This document shows, piece by piece, positions 32,414 to 41,115 of a DNA stretch of 53,930 nt. Source of the stretch: Sulfitobacter sp. Lineage in GTDB: Bacteria; Pseudomonadota; Alphaproteobacteria; Rhodobacterales; Rhodobacteraceae. The notes under the pieces are model-generated. The model had not been told where the DNA came from. It was given only the letters and a program-made list of their open reading frames with translations, and did not search any database. A program made the translations under genes and the position numbers. The stretch covers positions 1 to 53,930 of the forward strand of contig JAFMGZ010000022.1 of NCBI GenBank assembly GCA_017854855.1, given 5' to 3'. Position 1 is the stretch's first letter, and the number at the start of each line of letters is the position of its first letter.

Positions 32414-34564
32414 ATGGCAATGATGAAGCTTTCTGGCCTTCAAAAGACGGGAAAGTTTGTTTCCGCTGACATGTTTGGGGCCAATGCGGTCTTTTCCAAT
32501 ACTGATGACGGGGCACCAACGCGGGCCTTTGAGGATGCGGCGGATGCGCTGGGGGTTCAATTTGTCCGCTTTGGTGGCGGTCAGGCAGATCTGGATCCGA
32601 ACAAGGCGAATGCCGCCGGTGAACGCCCCGTCGACGGAGTGAGCGCGATCAACATCGTTGAAATGAACGGTTCATCCTTGCGTCCTGAACTGGTCAAATT
32701 TCTGGACTGGGCGGTTGCCAGCAACGCGGCGGGTGACCCTGTCAAAGCGCTGTTGATTATCCCGACAAAACACCTGAGCACTGCAGAGTACAAGGCTTTC
32801 GCGGCGCAGATTGAGACCTTTGTCAAAACGCTGATGCCGCAATACGGGGATGTTATCGGGGGCTTCCAGATCGGCAACGAATTCTGGGAAATGGGTGAAA
32901 CCGCCTATGGCATCAAAGCCTCGCTTGCGGTCGAGGCGCTGAATGCGGGCATGCTTGCCTCAGGCATATCTGTGGCGGAGCAGCCCGATATCCTGGTCCA
33001 GATGGCGACAGCGGGGAATGCAGGGTCGGAGTTTCCTGCCATCGCCGGCGTGAACAATTTTGCGGCCCGCAACGAAGCCGCAAACCTTCAGGTAATTGCA
33101 CAGCTCAGCGACAAGGCGCGCGCGGCAATCGACGGTGTGACCGAACATTATTATTACAATAAATCCTACCATGAATTCGTCGAAGGCTCCGGCGCGGTGA
33201 AACACATCGACAAGGATTACGCGATCTGGTCCAAGGCCTTTGATCGTGAGCTGGACCTGCATATCACCGAATGGAACGTCAGGGCCGGTGCAGAGGAACA
33301 GCATGGTATCGTTGCTGCCTCAACCGTGATCAAGCAATTTGAGAATATGATCAAGATCGGTGCGGACGCGGCGCATGTATGGACGTTGGATTACCATTCG
33401 CGCACGGCGCTGACGCTGGACACAGACAATGGTGTCCGGCTGGATGATCAGGGTCGGCTGATCAATTCGGCACAGGGTGCTGCCTTTGACCTGATGTCCG
33501 ATGCGCTGGTTGGCAAGGAACGGGTTGCCGTCTCCTTCTCAGGCGGTGTGCCGGGCATTGAAGTGTCGGCCTATAGTTCTGCATCTGAGATGGTGTTTTA
33601 TATTTCTTCGCGCAGCTTTGAACAGACGGCGTTCAATCTGGATCTAAGCGCCAAACTGCCCGCAAAAGCGATGGTTGACGCGGTCAAGATCGCGATTGAT
33701 CAAAGCACATCGAACGGACGGCAATGGGAAGTTGGTGAAAAAGCGGATAGCGTCATGGTCAATGGGCGACCATATTTTTACAACGAACATGATGTCGATG
33801 TGGTACTGACGGACATGGTGTTCAGCGATATCAGTAAGATTGATCTGATGCTAAACCCATTTGAGGTGGTACAGCTGACCGTCGATCTGACCGGTACTGC
33901 AACGCCCAAAGGCCCCGCAAACCCCAATGGCATCGTGACCCCAGTCAAGAATTACTATATCGGGACGGATGGTGATGATCTGATTGCCCGCACCGATATC
34001 TTGTCCTTTGTCGATGCGGGGGCCGGTATTGATACGTTCTTTACAGACTCCAACGGTGTCGGCAGCAGCATCAAGATCGACGGTTTCGGCAAACCGGTGC
34101 TCAACACCAACGACGGTCTGCCCAATGTGACCTTGGCCAATGTTGAACGGATCGTTTTTCAGGACGGCACATTGGCGCTGGATGTAGAGGGAAACAGCGG
34201 ACAGGCCTATCGCTTGTATCAAGCCAGTTTTGACCGCACTCCGGATGCAGCAGGGTTGGAGTTCTGGATCAAGAAGTTGGACAGTGGGGACCTATCACTT
34301 GTTGAAGTGGCGTCCAATTTTATCAATTCAGCAGAATTCTCTGCCGCCTATGGCGATAGTAAAACGCTGGCAGATACAAAATTCGTAGACCTTTTGTACA
34401 AGAATGTTCTGAAACGGGATGCTGATCTGGAAGGGTATGAATTTTGGCTCAGCCAAAAGGCGCAAGACCTGTCGCGCCAGGAAATGTTGGTGTTCTTTTC
34501 AGAAAGCACCGAAAACAAGTCCAATGTGGCACCCTTTATCGATGACGGGATCTGGCTGGTTTGA
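32414..34564 (+). CDS. glycosidase-like protein with C-terminal DUF4214, probable type I secretion substrate
   Basis: A 716-residue protein with no N-terminal signal peptide. Residues 15-400 resemble a clan-A glycoside hydrolase barrel: IGNEFWEMG places a candidate acid/base at Glu156 after Asn, and HITEWNV a candidate nucleophile at Glu286. Between about 520 and 590 is a GTDGDDLIA repeat of the calcium-binding RTX kind. Residues 590-705 are DUF4214 (YRLYQASFDRTPDAAGLEFW and LYKNVLKRDAD), found in type I secreted and S-layer proteins. The combination suggests an exported polysaccharide hydrolase. Specificity cannot be told. No hlyB/hlyD partners lie nearby. Confidence 0.68.
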   Translation: MAMMKLSGLQKTGKFVSADMFGANAVFSNTDDGAPTRAFEDAADALGVQFVRFGGGQADLDPNKANAAGERPVDGVSAINIVEMNGSSLRPELVKFLDWAVASNAAGDPVKALLIIPTKHLSTAEYKAFAAQIETFVKTLMPQYGDVIGGFQIGNEFWEMGETAYGIKASLAVEALNAGMLASGISVAEQPDILVQMATAGNAGSEFPAIAGVNNFAARNEAANLQVIAQLSDKARAAIDGVTEHYYYNKSYHEFVEGSGAVKHIDKDYAIWSKAFDRELDLHITEWNVRAGAEEQHGIVAASTVIKQFENMIKIGADAAHVWTLDYHSRTALTLDTDNGVRLDDQGRLINSAQGAAFDLMSDALVGKERVAVSFSGGVPGIEVSAYSSASEMVFYISSRSFEQTAFNLDLSAKLPAKAMVDAVKIAIDQSTSNGRQWEVGEKADSVMVNGRPYFYNEHDVDVVLTDMVFSDISKIDLMLNPFEVVQLTVDLTGTATPKGPANPNGIVTPVKNYYIGTDGDDLIARTDILSFVDAGAGIDTFFTDSNGVGSSIKIDGFGKPVLNTNDGLPNVTLANVERIVFQDGTLALDVEGNSGQAYRLYQASFDRTPDAAGLEFWIKKLDSGDLSLVEVASNFINSAEFSAAYGDSKTLADTKFVDLLYKNVLKRDADLEGYEFWLSQKAQDLSRQEMLVFFSESTENKSNVAPFIDDGIWLV

Positions 34565-34594
34565 CCGCTGTCATGGCCTAAGGTTTCTATAAGG

Positions 34595-35740
34595 TCAGCC
34601 GACCAGATCACCCAAGGCCCAGGTATGTTTCAGCACGATGTCGCCTGCCAAATCTGCAAAGCGTATCAGGTCAGCCCGTCGACCAATCGCGATCTTGCCG
34701 CGATCCTCCAGCCCTACGGCTCGGGCCGGATTTGACGTGACGGTTGCAATGGCACGCGGCACGTTGCCCCAGGTCTTGCTCAACATCATCGCGGCCAGCA
34801 GCAGAGCCGCCGGGACATAATCCGATGACAAGATGTCAAGCCTGTCAATTTCGGCAAGGCGATGGGCGGCAACATTGCCTGAATGTGACGCGCCCCGTAC
34901 GACGTTGGGTGCACCCATGATGGTGGCGATGCCGCAGGCGTGACAGGCATGGGCCGCCTCAACCGTGGTTGGAAATTCGGCCAATGTGACACCATGCTGA
35001 TGGCTGATCTTTACCTGATCCGCGGTCGTGTCATCGTGACTGGCCAAAGTGGCACCATAGCGCCTGGCAGCAGCAACAGCGGCTGCTTCGTGCCGCGTGC
35101 CTAGTGTTTCTTGAAGCCCGCAAAGCAGACGAACATGTTCTTCAAATCTTGCGCTGTCCAGCCCGTGTTTGCCGCAAACATATTGCTTGTATTTCTCCAT
35201 GTCGCGAAACTGTCGCTGACCCGGTGTGTGGTCCATCATCGACACGATGCCAACCCGGTCGTTGGGGCCGAATTCCTCCAACTCCTCGATCAGCGTTTCA
35301 GAGCAGATTTCCGCGCGCAAATGCAAATGATGGCTGATTTTCAGCGCGCCAAGGCTGCGCATCTGTGCGATTTCATCGGCAATCTGGCGGGCATATTTCC
35401 CATAACGTTTGCTGTTGCCCGACAGGATGGAACCAACGCGGATGGCGTCAAAGACCGTTGTGATGCCTGCTGCCACAAGTTCTCTGTCATGGGCAAGGAT
35501 CGCGGGCCGGTGTGGCCAATTGACTTGTGGACGGGGCGACAGATGCCTTTCGAGGTTGTCTGTATGCAGTTCCACCAGACCGGGTGCCAAATAGTCACCT
35601 CCGGCGTCAATTGCACCTTTGGGCACATTGCCCCCGCTGCCAATGTCGGAAATCAGACCGTCAACCACATGAACAGAGCCGGTAATCACCTCATCTTGCA
35701 GGATCAGTTTGGCATTTGCGAGTATGAAGTCTTGTGGCAT
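34595..35740 (-). CDS. phnM: PhnM-like alpha-D-ribose 1-methylphosphonate 5-triphosphate diphosphatase
   Basis: A 381-residue amidohydrolase-fold protein. The metal-site HTDNLERH and the family-diagnostic MDHTPGQRQFRD are present, with HDDTTADQ and the TSNPARAVGL C-terminal motif. In the C-P lyase pathway PhnM removes diphosphate from the ribose triphosphate adduct. It has normal length; the start at 35740 is preferred over the open frame to 35890 by family length. It is divergent from a DUF1045 gene. No other phn gene lies in the window. Confidence 0.9.
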   Translation of the reverse strand: MPQDFILANAKLILQDEVITGSVHVVDGLISDIGSGGNVPKGAIDAGGDYLAPGLVELHTDNLERHLSPRPQVNWPHRPAILAHDRELVAAGITTVFDAIRVGSILSGNSKRYGKYARQIADEIAQMRSLGALKISHHLHLRAEICSETLIEELEEFGPNDRVGIVSMMDHTPGQRQFRDMEKYKQYVCGKHGLDSARFEEHVRLLCGLQETLGTRHEAAAVAAARRYGATLASHDDTTADQVKISHQHGVTLAEFPTTVEAAHACHACGIATIMGAPNVVRGASHSGNVAAHRLAEIDRLDILSSDYVPAALLLAAMMLSKTWGNVPRAIATVTSNPARAVGLEDRGKIAIGRRADLIRFADLAGDIVLKHTWALGDLVG

Positions 35741-35787
35741 GTCACGAATACTCTTGTTTGGCAGTGCGCAAATCTGGTGGGGCAAAG

Positions 35788-36468
35788 ATGTTCGAACGTT
35801 ACGCGATTTTTTATACAGCGCCCAGCGGTGCCTTTGCTGATTTTGGCGCGGCTTGGTTGGGCTGGGATTCAGCAAAGGCGAAAACCGCAACGCATCCGGA
35901 AATTTCGGGCATTAATATTCATGCGCTAACTGCCACGCCGCGCAAATACGGGTTTCATGCGACGCTCAAGGCACCGTTCCATCTGGCAGCAGACTGTACC
36001 GAAGACGCGTTGCATCAAGCGGTCGAAATTTTTGCCCAAACCCATGCGGCGGTGGACATTGGCCCCCTTGTATTGACCGCGACCCATGGGTTCCTTGCGC
36101 TGCGGCCCGCCGATGATCCCTGCGCATTGCGTCAATTGGCCGGGGCCATCGTTACCGATATTGATCCTTTCCGGGCCCCGATGACAGAGACAGACATCGC
36201 ACGCCGCCGCCGTTCACGGCTGACACCCCGACAGGATCAGCAGATGTTGGACTGGGGGTATCCTTTTGTTTTTGAGGACTTCAATTTTCACATGACTTTG
36301 ACCGGTTCTTTGCGCAAGGAACGGCCAGAGGTGCTTTTGCCGCTGGTCAGCGCGGTGGTGAGCCCAGTCTTGCCGCAATATTTGCGATTGGATGCGATCA
36401 CCCTGATGGGACAGGATGGGCAGGGGATGTTTCACCAGATTCACCGTGTGCCACTGACAGGCGATTAA
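35788..36468 (+). CDS. DUF1045 protein, 2H-phosphoesterase-like, phosphonate-associated
   Basis: A 226-residue protein of the DUF1045 family found with phosphonate genes. Two H-x-T motifs, FHATLKAPF and FHMTLTG, about 160 residues apart, are the catalytic signature of the 2H phosphodiesterase fold. So it may open a cyclic phosphate such as the 1,2-cyclic phosphate made by C-P lyase, though this is inference. The start at 35788 follows a GGGG-containing site; upstream sequence belongs to the short divergent gap with phnM. Confidence 0.8.
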   Translation: MFERYAIFYTAPSGAFADFGAAWLGWDSAKAKTATHPEISGINIHALTATPRKYGFHATLKAPFHLAADCTEDALHQAVEIFAQTHAAVDIGPLVLTATHGFLALRPADDPCALRQLAGAIVTDIDPFRAPMTETDIARRRRSRLTPRQDQQMLDWGYPFVFEDFNFHMTLTGSLRKERPEVLLPLVSAVVSPVLPQYLRLDAITLMGQDGQGMFHQIHRVPLTGD

Positions 36469-36486
36469 GGAACGCCGAGAAACGGC

Positions 36487-37386
36487 TTAGGTGGCGCTAT
36501 CGTGGACAGGGATGCCGGTGTCCTTGGATTTATGCTCAGGCTCCAGATGGATGTTCACCTTTGCCCCGGGCATTGCCCTGCGCAGCGCTGCTTCGACGCG
36601 GTCACAAATTTCATGCGCGTCAAAGACGGTCATTTGGCCGGGAACCACCAGATGGAAGTCGATAAAGGTGATCTGCCCGGCCTGACGGGTCAAGATATCA
36701 TGCGCCTCCAGGGCCCCATTTGCCTGTGTTGCGATGACCTGCTGCACAACGTCCAAAACATCCGCGGGGACTGCCTCGTCCATCAACCCGCTCAGAGATG
36801 CCTTAACCACCTTTGATCCCGACCACAGGATGTTCACAGCCACCAGCAAGGCCATCAACGGGTCTAGGAACCACCAGCCGGTAATCATGGCCAGCAAGAT
36901 CCCGATCGCCACCCCGGCAGAGGTGATCACATCCGTCAGCAGGTGTTTGCCATCGGCATGCAGGGCGGGCGAACGCAGTTTTCTGCCCCTGCTGATCAAG
37001 ACCCAGGCCCAGAACGCATTGATTGCCGTCGCCACGCCGTTCAGAAACAGCCCTTCGATCGGGGCATCCAAGGGGGCGGGTGCCATAAAGCCGCCGTAGG
37101 CTTCATGCAGGATCAAAATGGATGCGCCGATGATCAGCAGCCCCTCCAGTCCTGCGCTGAAATATTCTGCCTTGTGATGGCCGTAGGGATGGTTTGCATC
37201 CGCAGGGCGTGCGGCCACGCGTATGGCAATAAGAGCGGCAAGGGCCGTCGCGACGTTGACGATGCTTTCAAGCGCATCCGACAAAAGCGCCACCGATCCG
37301 GTGATCCACCATGCCGCTGTCTTGAGCCCCAGAACGCTGGTGCCTATGACAATGCTTCCGATTGCTATTTTGGTGGTATTGTCCAA
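36487..37386 (-). CDS. cation diffusion facilitator (Zn/Fe/Mn efflux)
   Basis: A 299-residue CDF protein with six membrane helices and a C-terminal cytoplasmic domain. Metal-site residues are seen in LLSDALESIVN (helix 2) and HADGKHLLTDV (helix 5). The NHPYGHHKAEYFSAGLEG loop is typical of the family, and a HAICD-type segment (VFDAHEICDRVE) occurs in the C-terminal domain. It exports divalent cations in exchange for protons. It is convergent with DUF1045 and stands alone. Confidence 0.9.
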   Translation of the reverse strand: MDNTTKIAIGSIVIGTSVLGLKTAAWWITGSVALLSDALESIVNVATALAALIAIRVAARPADANHPYGHHKAEYFSAGLEGLLIIGASILILHEAYGGFMAPAPLDAPIEGLFLNGVATAINAFWAWVLISRGRKLRSPALHADGKHLLTDVITSAGVAIGILLAMITGWWFLDPLMALLVAVNILWSGSKVVKASLSGLMDEAVPADVLDVVQQVIATQANGALEAHDILTRQAGQITFIDFHLVVPGQMTVFDAHEICDRVEAALRRAMPGAKVNIHLEPEHKSKDTGIPVHDSAT

Positions 37387-37819
37387 GACGGCAGCCCTGT
37401 TGCAAGTGAAACTGACGCAAGCCTCATGCGCGCTCTATGGTGCCGCGCCTAACATGTAGAACGAGATTTTGCAGCCCCTTCTTCCGCTGCGACTTTTGCA
37501 GCAGCTTGCTGAAAGAAGATTTCGAAGGATCTGCCGTAGCTCAGCGACAGTTCAAGCGTCGGGCGTTCACGGCCGTGCTCAAGATCATACACCAAGGATT
37601 GCCCCGTCCCTCTGTGCGGATTGCGCAAAGTGGGTGCCTTTTTGGCGCGGCTGGCCCCGTTTTCTGCATCAATGTGTCTACCGTATCAATGGGCCCGATG
37701 GCGTGACTGTTAGGAGGCGGCCACTGTCATGGCGTTGTTTTCTTGGGCTTTGCCGACCTTTCAGACCTGCTTGGATAAAGCATTGGGCGCAAACATCTTA
37801 AACGTATGGCGTGCACGGC
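37387..37819. other. gene-poor gap with a regulator-like remnant
   Basis: This 433-base gap between the CDF and acylase genes holds no complete gene I can support. The only coding-like signal is the minus-strand remnant listed separately. Confidence 0.45.
37449..37685 (-). pseudogene. possible XRE-type helix-turn-helix remnant
   Basis: An open frame of 78 codons without an ATG start. The segment GQSLVYDLEHGRERPTLEL fits the Q-x-x-V-x-x-L-E-x-G-x-x-x-P-T-L spacing of XRE-family DNA-binding domains, but the expected N-terminal helices are missing and the frame is closed upstream by a TGA. It may be a decayed gene; short length makes this tentative. Confidence 0.25.
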
Positions 37820-40144
37820 TTAGACCGGCGTTAATTCCACTCGGCGGCGGGTGGCTTTGTCCACGGCTTCTTCGCTGTACAACATTGGCACATAGTCACC
37901 TTTTGCCCAGAGCTGGGCGAGATCGTCGTAGTGCGGATCACCGGGAGTGCCGGACTGACCGGGTGCATTGATCCAGACGCTGTTGTCCCAGGCCCCCACG
38001 TCGACAACCATGCGGACCGACGCGCCGACGCGCACGCGGTAATCTCCGGCCTCATAATGGGCCAACATCAGGCTGGTGCTATTGCCGCCCTTGTCCAAAG
38101 GACCAACATCGTAGTCACGCCCAAGGGGTGTCAGCGCGTGGTCAAACCAACCTTTGTGAAGATCGCCCCAGCGCCATTTTTCAGGGTCATTCCCAAATCT
38201 GTCGCTGGCGTCCAGCCAGGCGGCCTGTAGCGTTTCGATCAAGAAAGCATCACGCAACGCCGGTTCTGAAAGTCCGGCGCGCGACGCAAGCGTGCGGTTG
38301 GTGCCGTCCAACAGGCGCACAACGGTTGGGATATTGCCGGGTAACAGGAATTTTCGCAGCTCGGCATCAGGTGCGATGCGTGCCAGCAATGCAGGCCGCA
38401 GATGGCTGGAAAGCCAGAGCTCAAAAAGAAGTGCTGCGTTTGATCCGGCCTCTGAACGCCCATCCCATTGGCGCAAAAGGTTCAGTGCTGGGTGGGGCTC
38501 CCCTTCCGGTAACAATGCGACCAAACGCAAGGACAATGACGAAATCGTATCCGTCTGCAATGCACAATTGGCCGAAATATCAGATGCTGCGCCTTGTTCG
38601 ATCTGGTCGGCAATGCGATCTGCGCGCCCGTCCTCGAACCATTCGAAACCAACGGGTGATCCGCTGTGATCCCAGCTGGCGGGCAGGTTCATCTCGTTTG
38701 CGGAATGGACATAGCCACGGTCGGGGTTTTCGATCGCTGGCAAGTCAACGGCCGTCAGATAGCCATCCCATTCAAATTTTCCTGCCCCGCTGACCGGTGT
38801 CAGCCCGCGCCATCCGGTTCGGCGCGGGACGTATGCGGCTGCTTGCCAACAGATATCGCCCTGCATGTCGGCGTAGACCATATTGACCGACGGTGCACCC
38901 CAGCTTGCCAATGCGTCCCGAAACGCGGGCATCGTCGCCGCGCGCATTGATTTGAGGCTGCACATATAGGGTGCTGTGCCCGGGTCAGTGAACACAGTGC
39001 GAATTGCGAGGGCGATATGCCGGTCGCGGTCTTGATAAACCACGGGTCCATGACGGGTAAACATCAGGGGCAGCGTTTGGTCCGCCTCACCCTTGACGGC
39101 AAAGACCTCATCAATTTGCACCATCTGTTCGAGGTCTTGTTCATATCTATAGGCCATTGGGTTCTCGGGCGCGGTTTCGTACACCATGACGTCTTCCTGA
39201 TCGGCGCAGAAAATCGTCAAGCTAAAGGCCGCAGACCCGTTGTGACCCGCCATGATCCCCGGTGAAGAAGGCTCGCCCGCGCCAATTATGTTCATACCCG
39301 GTGCGCTGAGGTGGACCATATAGCGCAGCGAAGGCGCGGCATGCGCCCGGTGCGGATCGCTTGCCATGATCGCGCGGCCGGTTTTACTGATTTCGGGTGC
39401 TATCGCCCAATTGTTGGAACCCTCCATGGGGGGGGCGGCTGCTTGGACGGTCTTTCTTGCGTCTACGACAGACCAAAGCGGTGCCTCTGCAAGGGTCGCG
39501 TCAAGGCGTGCCCTTTGGAATGTAACCGGCGCTGTTGCCAGCTCATAGACGGCAAGGGCGTCTGCTGGCAAATCGACTTTGCTGCTGAGATCCCATTCAC
39601 TGTCTGGAACGGGGGGGGACAAGGGAACCCGCAAAAGGTCAACTTCTGGATCGGCCAAGGCCTGAACCTGCGTGCGCGCCAGTTCCGATGCGGCATTGCG
39701 CGACAGACAGTGGGTGCGGATGCGGACGACATCTTCGGGGTTCCAGTGGGCAGGGGTTGTCCCCAGTTCCAAAAACTCGGGAGGCAGAGGCAAATGACCT
39801 GCGCGCACCTGATCCACGCCTGCGTTGATCCCGGCGGCAAAGGCGGTGCAGATCATTTTTGCATCCTCGCCATAGGCCGCCCACTCTGGGGTCATGTCAC
39901 CGCGGTAGAGAAACAGCCGCGCCGCCCGATCCTGCATGAGGTAGCCGGGGCCGAAATCTGCCGCCAACAATCCCAACCCGCGCTTGCGCCAGAGATCAAT
40001 TTGCCACAACCGATCCCGCACCGCGTTGAACCCTTGGACAAAGAACGCGTCTTGCGTGTTCTGCGCGCGGATATGGGCCATCCCCCAGGTGTCGATCGAA
40101 ATGCTTGCGGGGGCTGTCAGACCAGGCAAGGTGAAACTGTTCAT
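37820..40144 (-). CDS. penicillin acylase family amidase (Ntn hydrolase)
   Basis: A 774-residue precursor of a self-cleaving acylase. The site MEGSNNWAI places the new N-terminal nucleophile at Ser243, so cleavage would give a ~26 kDa alpha and ~58 kDa beta chain. The HRAHAAPS and VNMVYADMQGDICWQAA segments line the active site in this family. It cleaves acyl amides (penicillins, acyl-homoserine lactones or acyl peptides). No signal peptide is visible, unlike most members, so it may be cytoplasmic. The start at 40144 follows AGGAG; an extension to 40318 overlaps the IclR gene. It follows the IclR gene by 16 bases, probably one operon. Confidence 0.85.
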   Translation of the reverse strand: MNSFTLPGLTAPASISIDTWGMAHIRAQNTQDAFFVQGFNAVRDRLWQIDLWRKRGLGLLAADFGPGYLMQDRAARLFLYRGDMTPEWAAYGEDAKMICTAFAAGINAGVDQVRAGHLPLPPEFLELGTTPAHWNPEDVVRIRTHCLSRNAASELARTQVQALADPEVDLLRVPLSPPVPDSEWDLSSKVDLPADALAVYELATAPVTFQRARLDATLAEAPLWSVVDARKTVQAAAPPMEGSNNWAIAPEISKTGRAIMASDPHRAHAAPSLRYMVHLSAPGMNIIGAGEPSSPGIMAGHNGSAAFSLTIFCADQEDVMVYETAPENPMAYRYEQDLEQMVQIDEVFAVKGEADQTLPLMFTRHGPVVYQDRDRHIALAIRTVFTDPGTAPYMCSLKSMRAATMPAFRDALASWGAPSVNMVYADMQGDICWQAAAYVPRRTGWRGLTPVSGAGKFEWDGYLTAVDLPAIENPDRGYVHSANEMNLPASWDHSGSPVGFEWFEDGRADRIADQIEQGAASDISANCALQTDTISSLSLRLVALLPEGEPHPALNLLRQWDGRSEAGSNAALLFELWLSSHLRPALLARIAPDAELRKFLLPGNIPTVVRLLDGTNRTLASRAGLSEPALRDAFLIETLQAAWLDASDRFGNDPEKWRWGDLHKGWFDHALTPLGRDYDVGPLDKGGNSTSLMLAHYEAGDYRVRVGASVRMVVDVGAWDNSVWINAPGQSGTPGDPHYDDLAQLWAKGDYVPMLYSEEAVDKATRRRVELTPV

Positions 40145-40160
40145 ACTAAAGCTCCTGAGG

Positions 40161-40973
40161 TCAATATTGGCTGATTGCGCGGGCCGCTTGCTGACCCAGA
40201 GGCACGACTTTGGCGATGTAATCGTCTGGCGTCCATTCCGAGAGTGACCCCGCGATATGGATGGCACCAACCGGTTCGCCGACGTTGTTGAGAACGGGAA
40301 AGCCAGCGGCGATTTCACCCGCCAGGATCTGGTTGATCGTCAGTGAATATCCCTGCGCACGGGTCTGTTCAACATTTGCCATCACGTCTTGTACTTCGGT
40401 CACTGTATCGGGTGTGAAGGGGCGTCTGTCCGACCGCTCGACAATATCGAGGGCCTGCGCGTCGCTCAGTTTGGATAGGATCGCCCAGCCGCCTGAGCTG
40501 CAAAATGTCGGCACGCTGTGTCCCACAAGCGAGGTGTGAAATGACTGCCGTTTGGTCTGCAACCGCACCGCATAAAGCACCCGCACATCATCAAAGAGCG
40601 ATAGATCGACCCGTTCACGCACCGATTTCCGCAACTCTTGCAAGACGGGTGTAGCATTCCGCACCAAGGGGTTTAGGCGCAAATAGTCAAGCGTGTGATC
40701 CAGAATGCGGATACCGGGCAAAAACCCGTGCCCCTGCGCATCGCGTTGGATGTAGCCCATGGCGCGCAGTGTGTGGACCATGCGCTGTGCCGCACTCCGG
40801 TCGATGCCCGCACGTTCCGCCAGTTCTGACAGGGTCAGCGCGCCATCGGCATGATGAAAGGCCGACAAAATCGTCATCGCCTTTTCGACCGATTGGACGA
40901 ACAACGCTCCAGCGCGCTCTTCCGGCTCAACATATCGCAAGCCAGATTCCGTGTGTGTTCTGTTTCTCGGCAT
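40161..40973 (-). CDS. IclR-family regulator of the acyl-peptide cluster
   Basis: A 270-residue regulator. The winged helix-turn-helix contains LTLSELAERAGIDRSAAQRMVHTL; the effector domain has the YAVRLQT strand and the HTSLVGHSVPTFCSSGG segment and, near the end, AAGFPVLNNVGEPVGAIHIAG. The start at 40973 follows AAAAGGA; a longer open frame to 41162 would run across the promoter gap. It is divergent from the MlrC-like gene and upstream of the acylase gene, so it likely governs both directions. Confidence 0.88.
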   Translation of the reverse strand: MPRNRTHTESGLRYVEPEERAGALFVQSVEKAMTILSAFHHADGALTLSELAERAGIDRSAAQRMVHTLRAMGYIQRDAQGHGFLPGIRILDHTLDYLRLNPLVRNATPVLQELRKSVRERVDLSLFDDVRVLYAVRLQTKRQSFHTSLVGHSVPTFCSSGGWAILSKLSDAQALDIVERSDRRPFTPDTVTEVQDVMANVEQTRAQGYSLTINQILAGEIAAGFPVLNNVGEPVGAIHIAGSLSEWTPDDYIAKVVPLGQQAARAISQY

Positions 40974-40997
40974 GTTGGTCCTTTTCAGGCAAGGCTG

Positions 40998-41027
40998 TTG
41001 ACTTGGCGCTACGTAAGCCCCTACGAT
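40998..41027 (+). promoter_or_regulatory. candidate promoter for the mlrC-dpp operon
   Basis: TTGACT and TACGAT are spaced by 18 bases in the divergent gap, about 90 bases upstream of the mlrC start. The -35 is good, the -10 moderate. Confidence 0.35.
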
Positions 41028-41045
41028 TTTTATACGATATTGATA

Positions 41046-41060
41046 TATTGCAATGCAATA
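41046..41060. promoter_or_regulatory. perfect palindrome, probable regulator operator
   Basis: TATTGCA-A-TGCAATA is a perfect 15-base inverted repeat just downstream of the candidate promoter, in the gap between the iclR and mlrC genes. Its size and place fit an IclR-family binding site. Confidence 0.5.
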
Positions 41061-41115
41061 CATCTGTGATGTGTGTTTCGGTGGCTCAAAACCGGGGAAA
41101 AGCAGGGGTAAGAAG

